Positions 23,122 to 31,922 of a stretch of 33,625 bases of DNA are shown piece after piece. Numbering within the stretch: position 1 is the stretch's first letter; the number at the start of each line of letters is the position of its first letter. The notes beneath the pieces were generated by a model. That model searched no databases, was not told the DNA's origin, and saw only the letters and a list, made by a program, of their open reading frames with translations. Position numbers and translations under genes: made by a program. Source of the stretch: an uncultured Paraprevotella sp. (lineage in GTDB: Bacteria > Bacteroidota > Bacteroidia > Bacteroidales > Bacteroidaceae); NCBI GenBank assembly GCA_944321525.1, contig CALULQ010000074.1:1-33625 (forward strand), given 5' to 3'.

Positions 23122-24348
23122 ATGGAACTCACAAAGTATAAGTTAAGAGATTTGGTTGATGTAACTCGTGGCATGAGTTTGTCCGGCCAGTTTTATGCGG
23201 AAGAAGGAGAGTTTATCCGCTTGACACTTGGTAACTTCAATATGAATGGAGGTGGTTTCAAAGAAAACACTTCCAAGACTGACTTATACTTTACGGGAGC
23301 GGTAAAAGATGAATTTATCTTGAAGAAAGGCGACATCATTACACCTCTTACAGAACAATCTTTAGGATTGCTTGGTACTACAGCTCGCATTCCTGAAAGT
23401 GGAAAATACATTCAAAGTCAAGACATTGCATTGGTTCATTGCAAGAGAAATCGTATTGACCCAAACTTTTGCTATTATCTTATATCTTCAAACCTTGTCA
23501 GACAACAACTTAGTGCTGCGGCGCAACAAACAAAGATACGGCACACCTCACCTGATAAGATTATGGATTGCACCGTGTGGATTCCCAATCTTGAAAATCA
23601 GATAAAGATCGGCCGTATCTTAACCGATATAGACCATAAAATCACTCTTAACCGTGCGATAAATGATAATTTAGAGAAGATGGCGAAGCAGCTTTACGAC
23701 TATTGGTTTGTGCAGTTCGACTTCCCTGATGAGAACGGACGGCCTTATAAATCAAGTGGTGGTGAGATGGTATGGAATGAGAAGTTGAAACGAAAGATTC
23801 CGCAAGGATGGAAAGACTGTACTTTAGGAGATTTTTGTGAGATGTATCAGCCGAAAGCTCTTGGACTGAATAACTTATCAGATGGCGGAAAGTATAAAGT
23901 GTATGGTGCAAATGGTATAATAGGTTACTACTCGTCATACAATCATGAAAATAGTGAAATTGCGATGGCTTGTCGTGGAAACAGCTGTGGCGTTATCAAT
24001 AGAACCTTACCGAAATCCTGGATAACAGGCAATGCTATGGTTATAAAAATTCGTAATTCACAAGTACACAATGAATACATTAAACAAGCACTAAACTATG
24101 CAAATGTTAAAGGTGCAATATCAGGCTCAGGGCAACCGCAAATAACTCGTGAAAATCTAAGCTTAATAAAATTGATGCAACCAAATTCTGCAACATTAAA
24201 AGATTTTTCTGAAAAAATAGAAGCACTTATTACCATGGAGTTAGAAATAGAAAAGCAAAATGATAAACTCATTAAACAGCGCAACGAACTTCTGCCCTTG
24301 CTGATGAACGGCCAAGTATCGCTAAATTATCATTTATTTGACGATTGA
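23122..24348 (+). CDS. hsdS: type I restriction specificity subunit HsdS, full length
   Basis: The product has about 408 residues from the ATG at 23122; a TTG at 23113 is an alternative start. The order is TRD1 (residues about 1-155), the first conserved helix (RILTDIDHKITLNRAINDNLEKMAKQLYDYWFVQF), TRD2 (about 230-370) and the second conserved helix ending RNELLPLLMNGQVSLNYHLFDD. This is the normal two-domain architecture that reads a bipartite DNA target and recruits HsdM and HsdR. It lies on the strand opposite to hsdM, outside the operon. Sites 3 and 4 sit at the junction of the halves and at the C-terminus. Its last 77 bases overlap the end of the minus-strand half gene. Confidence 0.92.
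   Translation: MELTKYKLRDLVDVTRGMSLSGQFYAEEGEFIRLTLGNFNMNGGGFKENTSKTDLYFTGAVKDEFILKKGDIITPLTEQSLGLLGTTARIPESGKYIQSQDIALVHCKRNRIDPNFCYYLISSNLVRQQLSAAAQQTKIRHTSPDKIMDCTVWIPNLENQIKIGRILTDIDHKITLNRAINDNLEKMAKQLYDYWFVQFDFPDENGRPYKSSGGEMVWNEKLKRKIPQGWKDCTLGDFCEMYQPKALGLNNLSDGGKYKVYGANGIIGYYSSYNHENSEIAMACRGNSCGVINRTLPKSWITGNAMVIKIRNSQVHNEYIKQALNYANVKGAISGSGQPQITRENLSLIKLMQPNSATLKDFSEKIEALITMELEIEKQNDKLIKQRNELLPLLMNGQVSLNYHLFDD
23657..23811 (+). repeat. 155-bp arm of the long inverted repeat (partner of 21842-21996)
   Basis: It encodes the central conserved region of the full hsdS. Pairing with the silent cassette is described under its partner. Together they frame the recombinase and the N-terminal half of this hsdS. 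Confidence 0.85.
23659..23674 (+). repeat. shufflon core, site 3
   Basis: ATAAATGATAATTTAG, coding INDNL in the spacer helix of the plus-strand hsdS. It is inverted relative to sites 2 and 4. Confidence 0.85.
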
Positions 24349-24874
24349 GTTCTATCTTGCGGTCGATGTTAGATAATAAATTTCCAATAGCTTTTTGCAC
24401 TCTCAATGATGGAAGCAGAATGGGAATCTGAAATATAGTTTCGTTAGAAAGGGTGTATCTTTGTCCGCTTCCAGAAGCATTGTTCTCAAAATACTTTTGG
24501 ATATAACTTGTGTGCATAAAAGCATTCAGATATTTCCCATCTAAAATATCTTCATTGGGTGTAATCAAGGCACAGTGGTAGCCAAGAAGCACATCGTCAA
24601 AGTCGTTAGCGATATAAGCTGAAATGCCAATGTCGTCTCTTGTTTCGCTATCTTTCGTTATAGCGACCTGCCCTTTGTGAATAGAACATTTGGCAATTTC
24701 TGTTTCTTTCGCAGATGCAATCATAAAACTTTTTAATAGATTCTGTGTAATTGCCCAGTTTCGATACACGTCAACAAAATTGCATAACCTTACAGGGGTT
24801 TCACCATCAACGGATTTCTTATCTACTCCGCTAATCTCTATATTGGCTATATCACTTAATCTACACAAATTCAT
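24272..24874 (-). CDS. hsdS: operon copy of hsdS, truncated to the N-terminal half in this orientation
   Basis: The 200-residue product contains one target-recognition domain (MNLCRLSDIANIEISG to IPILLPSLRVQKAIG) and half of the spacer helix (NLLSNIDRKIELNRQINDNL). After the core the frame runs antisense through the end of the other hsdS, adding AILGRSSARAEVRCAV before a stop. The start overlaps the AlbA-like gene by four bases. Inversion between sites 3 and 4 would replace the false tail by EKMAKQLYDYW plus a second domain and a proper end. Half subunits of some type I systems can pair as dimers and work, so loss of function is not certain. Confidence 0.85.
   Translation of the reverse strand: MNLCRLSDIANIEISGVDKKSVDGETPVRLCNFVDVYRNWAITQNLLKSFMIASAKETEIAKCSIHKGQVAITKDSETRDDIGISAYIANDFDDVLLGYHCALITPNEDILDGKYLNAFMHTSYIQKYFENNASGSGQRYTLSNETIFQIPILLPSLRVQKAIGNLLSNIDRKIELNRQINDNLAILGRSSARAEVRCAV
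24322..24337. repeat. shufflon core, site 4, coding on both strands
   Basis: On the plus strand CTAAATTATCATTTAT codes LNYHL at the C-terminus of the full hsdS. On the minus strand the same bases code INDNL in the operon's half hsdS. The two open frames overlap here. Confidence 0.88.
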
Positions 24875-25899
24875 TTTCGCTCGTTTTTATATATAGTTAT
24901 AATTAAATCAACTGTAGATTCCTTATATATGGAAGGTACACCATTAGGAATAACTCCATCCATATCATATTGTTCTTCTTGCTTCTTATTTCTAAAATTA
25001 AAGATTGAATAATCCGGATTGTTTTTTATGCCGTTCTGATTTATAATTCTCCATATATCGTTTGTGTTAATATGTATTTTGTTCTTAATTTTTTCAGCTA
25101 ATTCTTTTGCAGACAAGGGATACTCTCTCAATCTGTTAATCCGTTCTGTTCTTATCACTTCCACGGTATCAATAGGCTGAACTTCACCAACCAATTTTAG
25201 TGTTGGTTCCCCACTTTTTTCGTCAAAAGAACCTTCTTTTATCCAATTTATGCCTTTCAATAATTTTTCATCAACAACAAGTATTTGGGAATTATCTTTT
25301 GCTATTGAGCCATTATTTAAATCCAATATTGCGGCATTCTGTGGACCTGATTTTCCTATCTTTGAAACCAAATCCATCCACTGCCTGTTTTGTTTTTCTA
25401 TCCTATGATTAATAATATTTTCCAATTCTGCATACTGAATTTTCTGAGTTCGTCCTCCATATCTAAAATATATTTCACCATTTCTGATTTCTCCTTCGTC
25501 TTTTTTGCAGATAATAGGCTTTACTTTAGCTTCTTCTATAAAGAAAACACCAAAATTCATACTGTTGATTTCAACAATATCATGTTCCCACACAATATCT
25601 CCTGAAAATAAATTCAATAAGAAGCCAGAGATTTTTTCAGGGTCAATTTTGTCAAATTGCTCTACAGATTTATCACTTAATCCAATAAGTTCACGTTTGG
25701 GTCTATCTTTTACTCCAAAAATAAGCCATCCACCCTTATTGTTTGCGAATGCTGCAAAATCACGAAAATATTCAGATAATCCAGCAAAATTAAAGGATTC
25801 CTTAAATTCTAAAGTTTGACTTTCTCTATGGCGTAGATTTCCATCACTTCTTAATCGAAGTAACTCTTTTATTTCGTCAATCTGTATCATACATTTCAC
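24871..25899 (-). CDS. AlbA_2/Schlafen-like putative nucleic-acid-binding protein
   Basis: The 342-residue protein has the AlbA_2 domain at residues about 15-140, recognised by ESQTLEFKESF, FANNKGGWLIFGVKD and the YFRYGGRTQK segment. Its C-terminal half is rich in Lys, Asn and Ile and unassigned. Genes of this kind are common inside type I restriction operons between hsdM and hsdS, where their task is not settled. Overlaps of four bases on both sides (with hsdS and with the DUF1016 gene) show tight coupling. It is more AT-rich than hsdR and hsdM, suggesting that it joined the operon separately. It could modulate restriction or form an extra defence layer. Confidence 0.8.
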   Translation of the reverse strand: MKCMIQIDEIKELLRLRSDGNLRHRESQTLEFKESFNFAGLSEYFRDFAAFANNKGGWLIFGVKDRPKRELIGLSDKSVEQFDKIDPEKISGFLLNLFSGDIVWEHDIVEINSMNFGVFFIEEAKVKPIICKKDEGEIRNGEIYFRYGGRTQKIQYAELENIINHRIEKQNRQWMDLVSKIGKSGPQNAAILDLNNGSIAKDNSQILVVDEKLLKGINWIKEGSFDEKSGEPTLKLVGEVQPIDTVEVIRTERINRLREYPLSAKELAEKIKNKIHINTNDIWRIINQNGIKNNPDYSIFNFRNKKQEEQYDMDGVIPNGVPSIYKESTVDLIITIYKNERK

Positions 25900-27071
25900 A
25901 ATAATTTCTTTAATTCTTCGCTATCAGGCAAAGCTTTACGCAACTTTTCAGGCATATCTGCCGATGTTGTGTAGGTCGCCACACCCATTGGTTTATTGTA
26001 ATCTTGGATAACATATTCTACATACTCTCTGTCTGCTTCTTTGCACAGCACTATCCCTATGGTCGGGTTTTCATGTGGCTTTTTCACATGGTCATCCAAA
26101 ATACGTAGATAAGCCATAAGTTGCCCAAGATACCCGGGCTTGAAAGATCCTGTCTTTAGTTCTATACACACCATCGCATTTAATTCACGATTGAAGAAGA
26201 GCAAATCGGGGAAATGCTCCACACCATAAACTTCAAGATGATATTGATTGCCAATGAAAGCAAAATCGCGTCCAAAGGTCATAATGAACCGTTTGATATT
26301 TTGAACAATCTGCTGTTCTACCACTCGCTCGTCTATATCCTCATTGTCACGTTCTCCGATTTCTTCTACATTGATAAAATCGAGTGCGTATTCATCCTTG
26401 AACATCATTACAGCCTTGCGAGCTTCCTTTGCATCAAGCATTGTCTTTGAAAAGTTGTTGGGAAGCATCTGCTGGTTGGCAAAAGCGTTGTTATCAATGA
26501 GCTTTACAAGAGCTTCTACGGATAGGTGCTCTTGCGCACACCTCCGTATGTAATAGTATCGCTCTTGCAGTTCCTTCACTTTACTTATAATTCTTGAATG
26601 GTGCGTAAACGGTACGGCCAAGAACTCCATCGCGGGGAAGTCTGCGGTATTTGGGATAGCCATTGTGTGATATATGTCAATCTGACCTGTTTCGGTAATC
26701 GTAATTACCGATTGTGGTGTTTCTTCTAATTCGGTAATCGCAATTACCGAATTATTGGATTTGTGCAGACTGTTATCCAGCATATCCCATGCCTCATAGA
26801 ATAATCTCATCTTTTTAAGGCTTTCTGCCGAAAAACCACGTAAGCCCGGAAGTATCTTTCTGAGGTGATTGCTGATGCTTGCGAGCGCACCAGTTCCCCA
26901 TTTTCCCTTTCGTGAGTTTTGTGACACATACCTGCCCACGCTGTAATATACAGCTAATTGTATGCGATTCTCTCCTTTCAGAGCTTCATATTGGCCTTGC
27001 AGTATGGCGGTTTTAATGGTTTCCGCAGCTTCTGTATATATTGCTGGTATGTTATTAGTCTGTTGTATCAT
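25896..27071 (-). CDS. DUF1016 / YhcG-type PDDEXK nuclease
   Basis: The 391-residue product has the DUF1016 N-terminal region (AVYYSVGRYVSQNSRKGKWGTGALASISNHL) and a C-terminal PD-(D/E)XK nuclease core, with Asp in FPDLLFF and Glu-x-Lys in CIELKTG. These proteins are frequent partners of type I restriction systems and are thought to be nucleases. The middle contains a doubled VITITE / VIAITE motif made by a 20-bp repeat. The start overlaps the hsdM end by 17 bases and the stop overlaps the AlbA-like gene by four. Its contribution to restriction is unknown. Confidence 0.88.
   Translation of the reverse strand: MIQQTNNIPAIYTEAAETIKTAILQGQYEALKGENRIQLAVYYSVGRYVSQNSRKGKWGTGALASISNHLRKILPGLRGFSAESLKKMRLFYEAWDMLDNSLHKSNNSVIAITELEETPQSVITITETGQIDIYHTMAIPNTADFPAMEFLAVPFTHHSRIISKVKELQERYYYIRRCAQEHLSVEALVKLIDNNAFANQQMLPNNFSKTMLDAKEARKAVMMFKDEYALDFINVEEIGERDNEDIDERVVEQQIVQNIKRFIMTFGRDFAFIGNQYHLEVYGVEHFPDLLFFNRELNAMVCIELKTGSFKPGYLGQLMAYLRILDDHVKKPHENPTIGIVLCKEADREYVEYVIQDYNKPMGVATYTTSADMPEKLRKALPDSEELKKLL
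26692..26750 (-). repeat. two 20-bp palindromic repeats inside the DUF1016 gene
   Basis: On the plus strand TCGGTAATCGTAATTACCGA (26692-26711) and TCGGTAATCGCAATTACCGA (26731-26750) differ by one base and are each palindromic over 8-bp arms. They keep the frame (39-base period) and encode a repeated TE-rich segment. Confidence 0.7.
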
Positions 27072-28737
27072 GTTGCTCTGGACTATTTATGTTATTGAAT
27101 TGCAAGCTGTCAAGTTGTCTCATGATCTCTGCCTCCAATCGATGGCTTTCAGCAAATTGTTCGGTAAGTGTCCGTTTATATTCTTCCATTCGGGCATTAA
27201 ATTCCTCCTCTGTTATATCCACATAGTCAATCTTGATGTCGAAATACTGACCTGCCGAAAGGCTGTAACCTTTTTCTTTGATTTCATCGTAGGTCACGGC
27301 CACTGAGAAATCATCTACTGCCTCTTTGTTTTGGAACGTGTTGACTATCTGGTCTATCTCAAAGTCGCGAAGACGACGTTTTTGGTTATTCCCCTCTTTA
27401 TACTCCTCGCCTAATTTGCTTGCATCAATCAGGATTACCTTGTCGTGATTGGCTGACTTATCGAAGAAGATTACCGATACGTTGGTTCCAGTTGTAGCGA
27501 ATACATTGCTTGGCATGGAAACAACGCCATACACCCATCGCTCGTCCACAACTCGTTGTAAGATACGCTTCTCTACACCGCTCTTGGCTGTGATGAAACC
27601 AGTGGGAATGACAACGGCAGCCTTGCCTGTTGGCTTCAATGAGTTAAGCACATGCTGTATGAAGCAGGTGTAGATAGCCATCTTTGGCTTCATCGGGTCA
27701 ACCTTTTTCACAGCATTTGGCACTCCCGCCCAAAAGCGGATGGTATCGGATGCCAATGTATCACGATATTCAGGAAAATCAAGTTTGAACGGAGGATTGG
27801 AAACTATGAAATCAAACTTACGCAACACTCCGTCATTCTCCTTATGGGATGGTTCAGTGAGCGTATTGCCTTGCACTACATTTGGCAATGAGGCTGCAAA
27901 GTTATTGAGAATAAGATTTAGGCGAAGCATTTCCGTAGACTTTTCTGAAATGTCTTGCGAGAAAATTGTGCAGCGTTCTTCGCCTATTTGATGTGCCAGT
28001 GCCATAAGCAATGTACCGGTTCCTGCCGAAGGGTCATAACAGGTCACGCCGCGCAAATCAGTATTATCTCCTACCAACAGGCGAGCCATCACTTGTGCTA
28101 TGGCCCGTGGCGTGTAATATTCGGCATATTTTCCGCCTCCTGCATTATTGAAACCTTTAAGCAGATGCTCGAAAATGCGTGAGAAGAAATCGTATTTTTC
28201 ATCAAAAACATCCTCAAAATTGAATGAAGCCACATTGCGCATCAGCGACTTAGCAAACTCGTCACGTTTCTGCGTGTCGGTGACATAGGTTGTCAGCGGA
28301 AAGAAGATATTGACTTTGCTCTTGCCTGATGTAGTGACTGAAAATGTTTCGGCATTGAGAGAAGCAATATCTACCAATGTAGCATCGAGTAAAGTGGAAA
28401 AATCGCCCTTCGTGGCAGAATTATAAAGATGCGACAACGTATGTTCAGGTTTCAATCGTGGCACGGAATGTGGCAGATAGCTAAACAAATCTTCCACTTC
28501 TTCCTCTGTAAAAGTATCGTATTCAGCATCCCATTTTTCAGCTTTCGACAATCGTTCTCCATACATAGGGTCACGTTTGGCTTCGTAGCCGAACTTGTCG
28601 TTGAAAAATTTGTAAAGGAACATTTCCGTTACAATTTTATACTCGCTCCCCGTACCAGCCAATCCAAAGGCACTGGTGGTACTTTTCAAGGAATCAATAA
28701 GGGCTATGGTGGCCTCTGATATGTTGATGTTACTCAT
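27055..28737 (-). CDS. hsdM: type I DNA methyltransferase subunit HsdM
   Basis: The 560-residue protein has an N-terminal helical HsdM_N region and an N6-adenine methyltransferase domain. Motif I is CYDPSAGTGTLLMAL near residue 236, and the catalytic motif IV is NPPF near residue 313, preceded by FIVS. The segment YYTPRAIAQVMARLL near 210 is the typical lead-in. With HsdS it methylates the bipartite target, and with HsdR it forms the restriction complex. It starts three bases after the hsdR stop and overlaps the DUF1016 gene. The sequence shows no break. Confidence 0.95.
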   Translation of the reverse strand: MSNINISEATIALIDSLKSTTSAFGLAGTGSEYKIVTEMFLYKFFNDKFGYEAKRDPMYGERLSKAEKWDAEYDTFTEEEVEDLFSYLPHSVPRLKPEHTLSHLYNSATKGDFSTLLDATLVDIASLNAETFSVTTSGKSKVNIFFPLTTYVTDTQKRDEFAKSLMRNVASFNFEDVFDEKYDFFSRIFEHLLKGFNNAGGGKYAEYYTPRAIAQVMARLLVGDNTDLRGVTCYDPSAGTGTLLMALAHQIGEERCTIFSQDISEKSTEMLRLNLILNNFAASLPNVVQGNTLTEPSHKENDGVLRKFDFIVSNPPFKLDFPEYRDTLASDTIRFWAGVPNAVKKVDPMKPKMAIYTCFIQHVLNSLKPTGKAAVVIPTGFITAKSGVEKRILQRVVDERWVYGVVSMPSNVFATTGTNVSVIFFDKSANHDKVILIDASKLGEEYKEGNNQKRRLRDFEIDQIVNTFQNKEAVDDFSVAVTYDEIKEKGYSLSAGQYFDIKIDYVDITEEEFNARMEEYKRTLTEQFAESHRLEAEIMRQLDSLQFNNINSPEQHDTTD

Positions 28738-28740
28738 ATA

Positions 28741-31700
28741 CTAATAAGCGTAGTTTCGTTGTTGTAAATATTCTGTTGTAATCAAGTTGCTCAAATACTT
28801 ACGGTCTTTAATGTCTGTCCGTATTTTCATTGCTAAAAGTTCCTTGCCTATGATAGACAACACATCCTGGCCAAACGCTGGTTCGTTGTCAAGAATGTTA
28901 ATGTCAAGGAACAGCCGTCTGTCGATTTCATCTTTCATCTTCGCCAAATTCTCGGCAATCTCATATTCATGTGCAGATATGATAGGACGTTCACGCTTCT
29001 GGTTTTGTTCCTCAATGCGCTTGTGGATGCGGACAAACCGTTCATCCCCTTTATACTTACGTTTAAGGATGTTGTTGCGACGGTTGATTTCGCGTATTTT
29101 CTTCATCACTTCGTCCATATATTGAATGCTTGCCTTGGCATCCTCGGTGCTTTGTGGCACAAATCCTTTTTTGCGGAAATACTCACGGAACTCATCGGCA
29201 AGGATGACATACCGTTCTTCTTTGGTGTCGAAGTTTGCTTCAAATTCTGCTTGTACCCGCTCGCAACGTTCCCGAATGTCATTGACAACAATCCGCAACT
29301 CTTCGGGCATTCCTTTTTTAAACTCAAACTCCAGTTCAGACAGAGCTACATTGATAATGCCGGAAACATCAGCCTTGTGTGCTGTGCTTTCAAAAAGATT
29401 GATGCGCTCAATGCGGTGGGTAACCTCTGTTATAAGGGAGGGTATTCTTCCCATAGGGAGCGAAGCAAGTTTCTCCTTAGTTTCTTCATCGCCAAAAGAA
29501 CGTACTTGATTGATGATGGCTTTGGCATCAGAAAGCGTATTGCGCAGCTCATACAGACTGTCTTTATTCTCAATTTCGTCTATTTGTTTGCGAAACTCCT
29601 CCACGTTATCAATAGTGAAATTGAAAAGTACGCTTTTTATCGCTTTGATCTTGGCTTCTACATCTTCTTTGCTGACCAATATGTCGTTGGCAATATTTTC
29701 GGTATGCGTATTGTCCGATTCGTCCGAAGTGCGGTTAAGTTCTCGCAAATAACGGTCATTGGTTGCATCAAAGTTTTCTTTGATGTCTACAAAGTCAACC
29801 ACATAACCATACTTAAAATCATGATAAGGGCGGTTTACCCTTGTAAGGGCTTGCAGCAAGTCATGCCCATCGAGAGAACGACCCAAATATAATTTCTTCA
29901 AACGAGGTGCGTCAAAACCCGTGAGGAGCATCTTATTGACAATGAGAACATCAATCTCCTGCTGTTTCTTGAAGCCCTCAATATACGCCTTGCGTTCCTG
30001 TTTGTCACCCTCGTCATGCAGTATGAGCGATGCGGTCAATGGCTTGTAGTTCCCGTATTGGAGCATCGGTTCTGCTGCCATAAACACTTGTTGCTCTTTG
30101 TATTTACTAATCTTGTTTGCTATGTTGAAGCGTTCCTGCCAAAGGCGATATAATTCCCTTGCCTGTGGGTTTGTACGGCATACTATCATTGCCCCCACTG
30201 TTTCATCATTTTGCTCTTTTCGGAAACGGCGGAAGTCGGATATGATATAATCTAACAAAGCATTCAGGTAGCTTTCATGCTCCATAATTTGATTACGGTC
30301 AATGTCCGATTTCTTGACTTCCACATTGCCAACCAACTGGTCGAGGATGTTTTCAATCTTCTCTTTATAGATTGTTTCGACAGGCTCGCGCATCAGTTTG
30401 CAGGTGTAGCCATCGGCAATGGATTTGTCGTAATAGTATGTATGAATGTAGTCGCCAAATACTCGCCACGATTCGCGTTCCTCTTTCAATAGCGGTGTTC
30501 CTGTCAATGCAATTTTAACTGCGTTTTTGTCTGCCTCCAAAAGGTTTGCTAAGAAACTGCCCTGCGGATTATAGCCACGGTGCGCTTCATCAACGAAGAA
30601 AATCCGTTGTAAATGAGTGCTGTAACTATCTTCCACTGTTACTTTGGCTTTGTCCTCCTTGAATTTTTGGATGTTGACGACCATGATTTCAGGCTTTCCC
30701 TCATCATTGCTTGTTACTTCCCTACTTGCAATATCATCCATCAACTCTTTGCGGCTCTTAGCATTGTGGACTACAAGACCACGGGCAGCGAATTCATCGG
30801 TAGCTTGCTCCATCAAGTCAATGCGGTCAACTATGAAATAGAACTTTGCCACCACATTACGCTGTGCAAAATAGTCAGTTAGACTTTTCACGCTGTAATA
30901 TGCGAGTGCAGTCTTCCCGCTTCCTTGCGTATGCCAAATGATACCACTTTTCACACCTCTTGATAAAGCGTTGCGGATAGCATACGAAGCGAACAACTGC
31001 TGATAACGCATCACATGCTTTTGTAATTGAGTTCCCTGTGTGCCATCATCCAGTTCTATTTTGCGTTCCACGTATGCAAATCCATAACGTAGCAGGAATA
31101 AAAATCTCTCCTTACTCAGCATAGAGGTGATAATGCGGTTTGTCGGTGTGGTTACAGCTTTATTGGTCTGGTATTCTTGCAAGTTTTTAATGACCACACA
31201 GTTGCGGTGCTTCAATACCTTGTTCTCTATTTCATCGGTTATAACTCGATAAGGATAATCTGGCACATACCGTTTATCCTCCTCACGGAACACGTTGAAA
31301 AATGCCTTCTCCTTAGCCGTACAGCAATAAAAAGCCCCTTGTATAGGCACACGGTTGTCGGTGTCATACTCTTGGTTGTTGGAGAAAATCATCAGTTGGG
31401 TGATGTTGAAGAAACGGCGGAAGCAGGACTTGCTCATCCGTTTGTTGATGCGTTCCCTCTCCGCCAAAATACCCTCACGGTTGTTCGGCTTCTTAACCTC
31501 AATGAATGCAAGCGGAAGACCATTTACGAAACAAGTGATATCGGGGCGAAACTCATCTTCGGTATCTTCGTTTTCACATGTAAATTCCGTAGTCACATGC
31601 CAATCGTTGTTTTCGGGATTTTCAAAATCAATAAGTTTTGTACCGCTGTTCGTTGAAAGCAACTGGTAAAATTCACGTCCCAAATCATCGTTATTGGCGA

Positions 31701-31911
31701 TATTCACAATTTTTGCATATAACAGTGATGCCTCCGAGCTTGACAATCCGGGGTTAAGGCGTTTTACTGCATCCAAGAAAACGTCAATCAAGATGTTTGT
31801 CTTAGTATCGTAGGCACAGATGTCATCCAAATAAGTATAACCCAGCTTGCACAAATGGAGTGCCGCCGGAACTTGTACTCTGGTGTTCTCATTAAATTTG
31901 GTATTGCCCAT
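28741..31911 (-). CDS. hsdR: type I restriction motor/endonuclease subunit HsdR
   Basis: The 1056-residue protein has the HsdR_N nuclease domain with D124 (FRPD) and E138-x-K140 (FIEVK), an intact PD-(D/E)XK site. The SF2 translocase follows, with Walker A HTQGSGKTALAYY near residue 330 and DEAH in FFVDEAHRGY near 440. The later helicase motif LTGFDAPRLKKLYLGR and the Arg-rich QALTRVNRPY are present too. It pulls DNA through the complex and cuts when translocation stalls. It lies first among the enzyme genes, 11 bases after the small regulator. All key motifs are visible, so the restriction function should be intact if a suitable HsdS is made. Confidence 0.96.
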   Translation of the reverse strand: MGNTKFNENTRVQVPAALHLCKLGYTYLDDICAYDTKTNILIDVFLDAVKRLNPGLSSSEASLLYAKIVNIANNDDLGREFYQLLSTNSGTKLIDFENPENNDWHVTTEFTCENEDTEDEFRPDITCFVNGLPLAFIEVKKPNNREGILAERERINKRMSKSCFRRFFNITQLMIFSNNQEYDTDNRVPIQGAFYCCTAKEKAFFNVFREEDKRYVPDYPYRVITDEIENKVLKHRNCVVIKNLQEYQTNKAVTTPTNRIITSMLSKERFLFLLRYGFAYVERKIELDDGTQGTQLQKHVMRYQQLFASYAIRNALSRGVKSGIIWHTQGSGKTALAYYSVKSLTDYFAQRNVVAKFYFIVDRIDLMEQATDEFAARGLVVHNAKSRKELMDDIASREVTSNDEGKPEIMVVNIQKFKEDKAKVTVEDSYSTHLQRIFFVDEAHRGYNPQGSFLANLLEADKNAVKIALTGTPLLKEERESWRVFGDYIHTYYYDKSIADGYTCKLMREPVETIYKEKIENILDQLVGNVEVKKSDIDRNQIMEHESYLNALLDYIISDFRRFRKEQNDETVGAMIVCRTNPQARELYRLWQERFNIANKISKYKEQQVFMAAEPMLQYGNYKPLTASLILHDEGDKQERKAYIEGFKKQQEIDVLIVNKMLLTGFDAPRLKKLYLGRSLDGHDLLQALTRVNRPYHDFKYGYVVDFVDIKENFDATNDRYLRELNRTSDESDNTHTENIANDILVSKEDVEAKIKAIKSVLFNFTIDNVEEFRKQIDEIENKDSLYELRNTLSDAKAIINQVRSFGDEETKEKLASLPMGRIPSLITEVTHRIERINLFESTAHKADVSGIINVALSELEFEFKKGMPEELRIVVNDIRERCERVQAEFEANFDTKEERYVILADEFREYFRKKGFVPQSTEDAKASIQYMDEVMKKIREINRRNNILKRKYKGDERFVRIHKRIEEQNQKRERPIISAHEYEIAENLAKMKDEIDRRLFLDINILDNEPAFGQDVLSIIGKELLAMKIRTDIKDRKYLSNLITTEYLQQRNYAY

Positions 31912-31922
31912 AATCGTACATC

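Noticed and set aside
28969..29892. 307-codon plus-strand frame opposite hsdR
   Set aside because: It is antisense to the conserved C-terminal part of hsdR, with Phe/Leu-rich content typical of antisense to AT-rich coding DNA.
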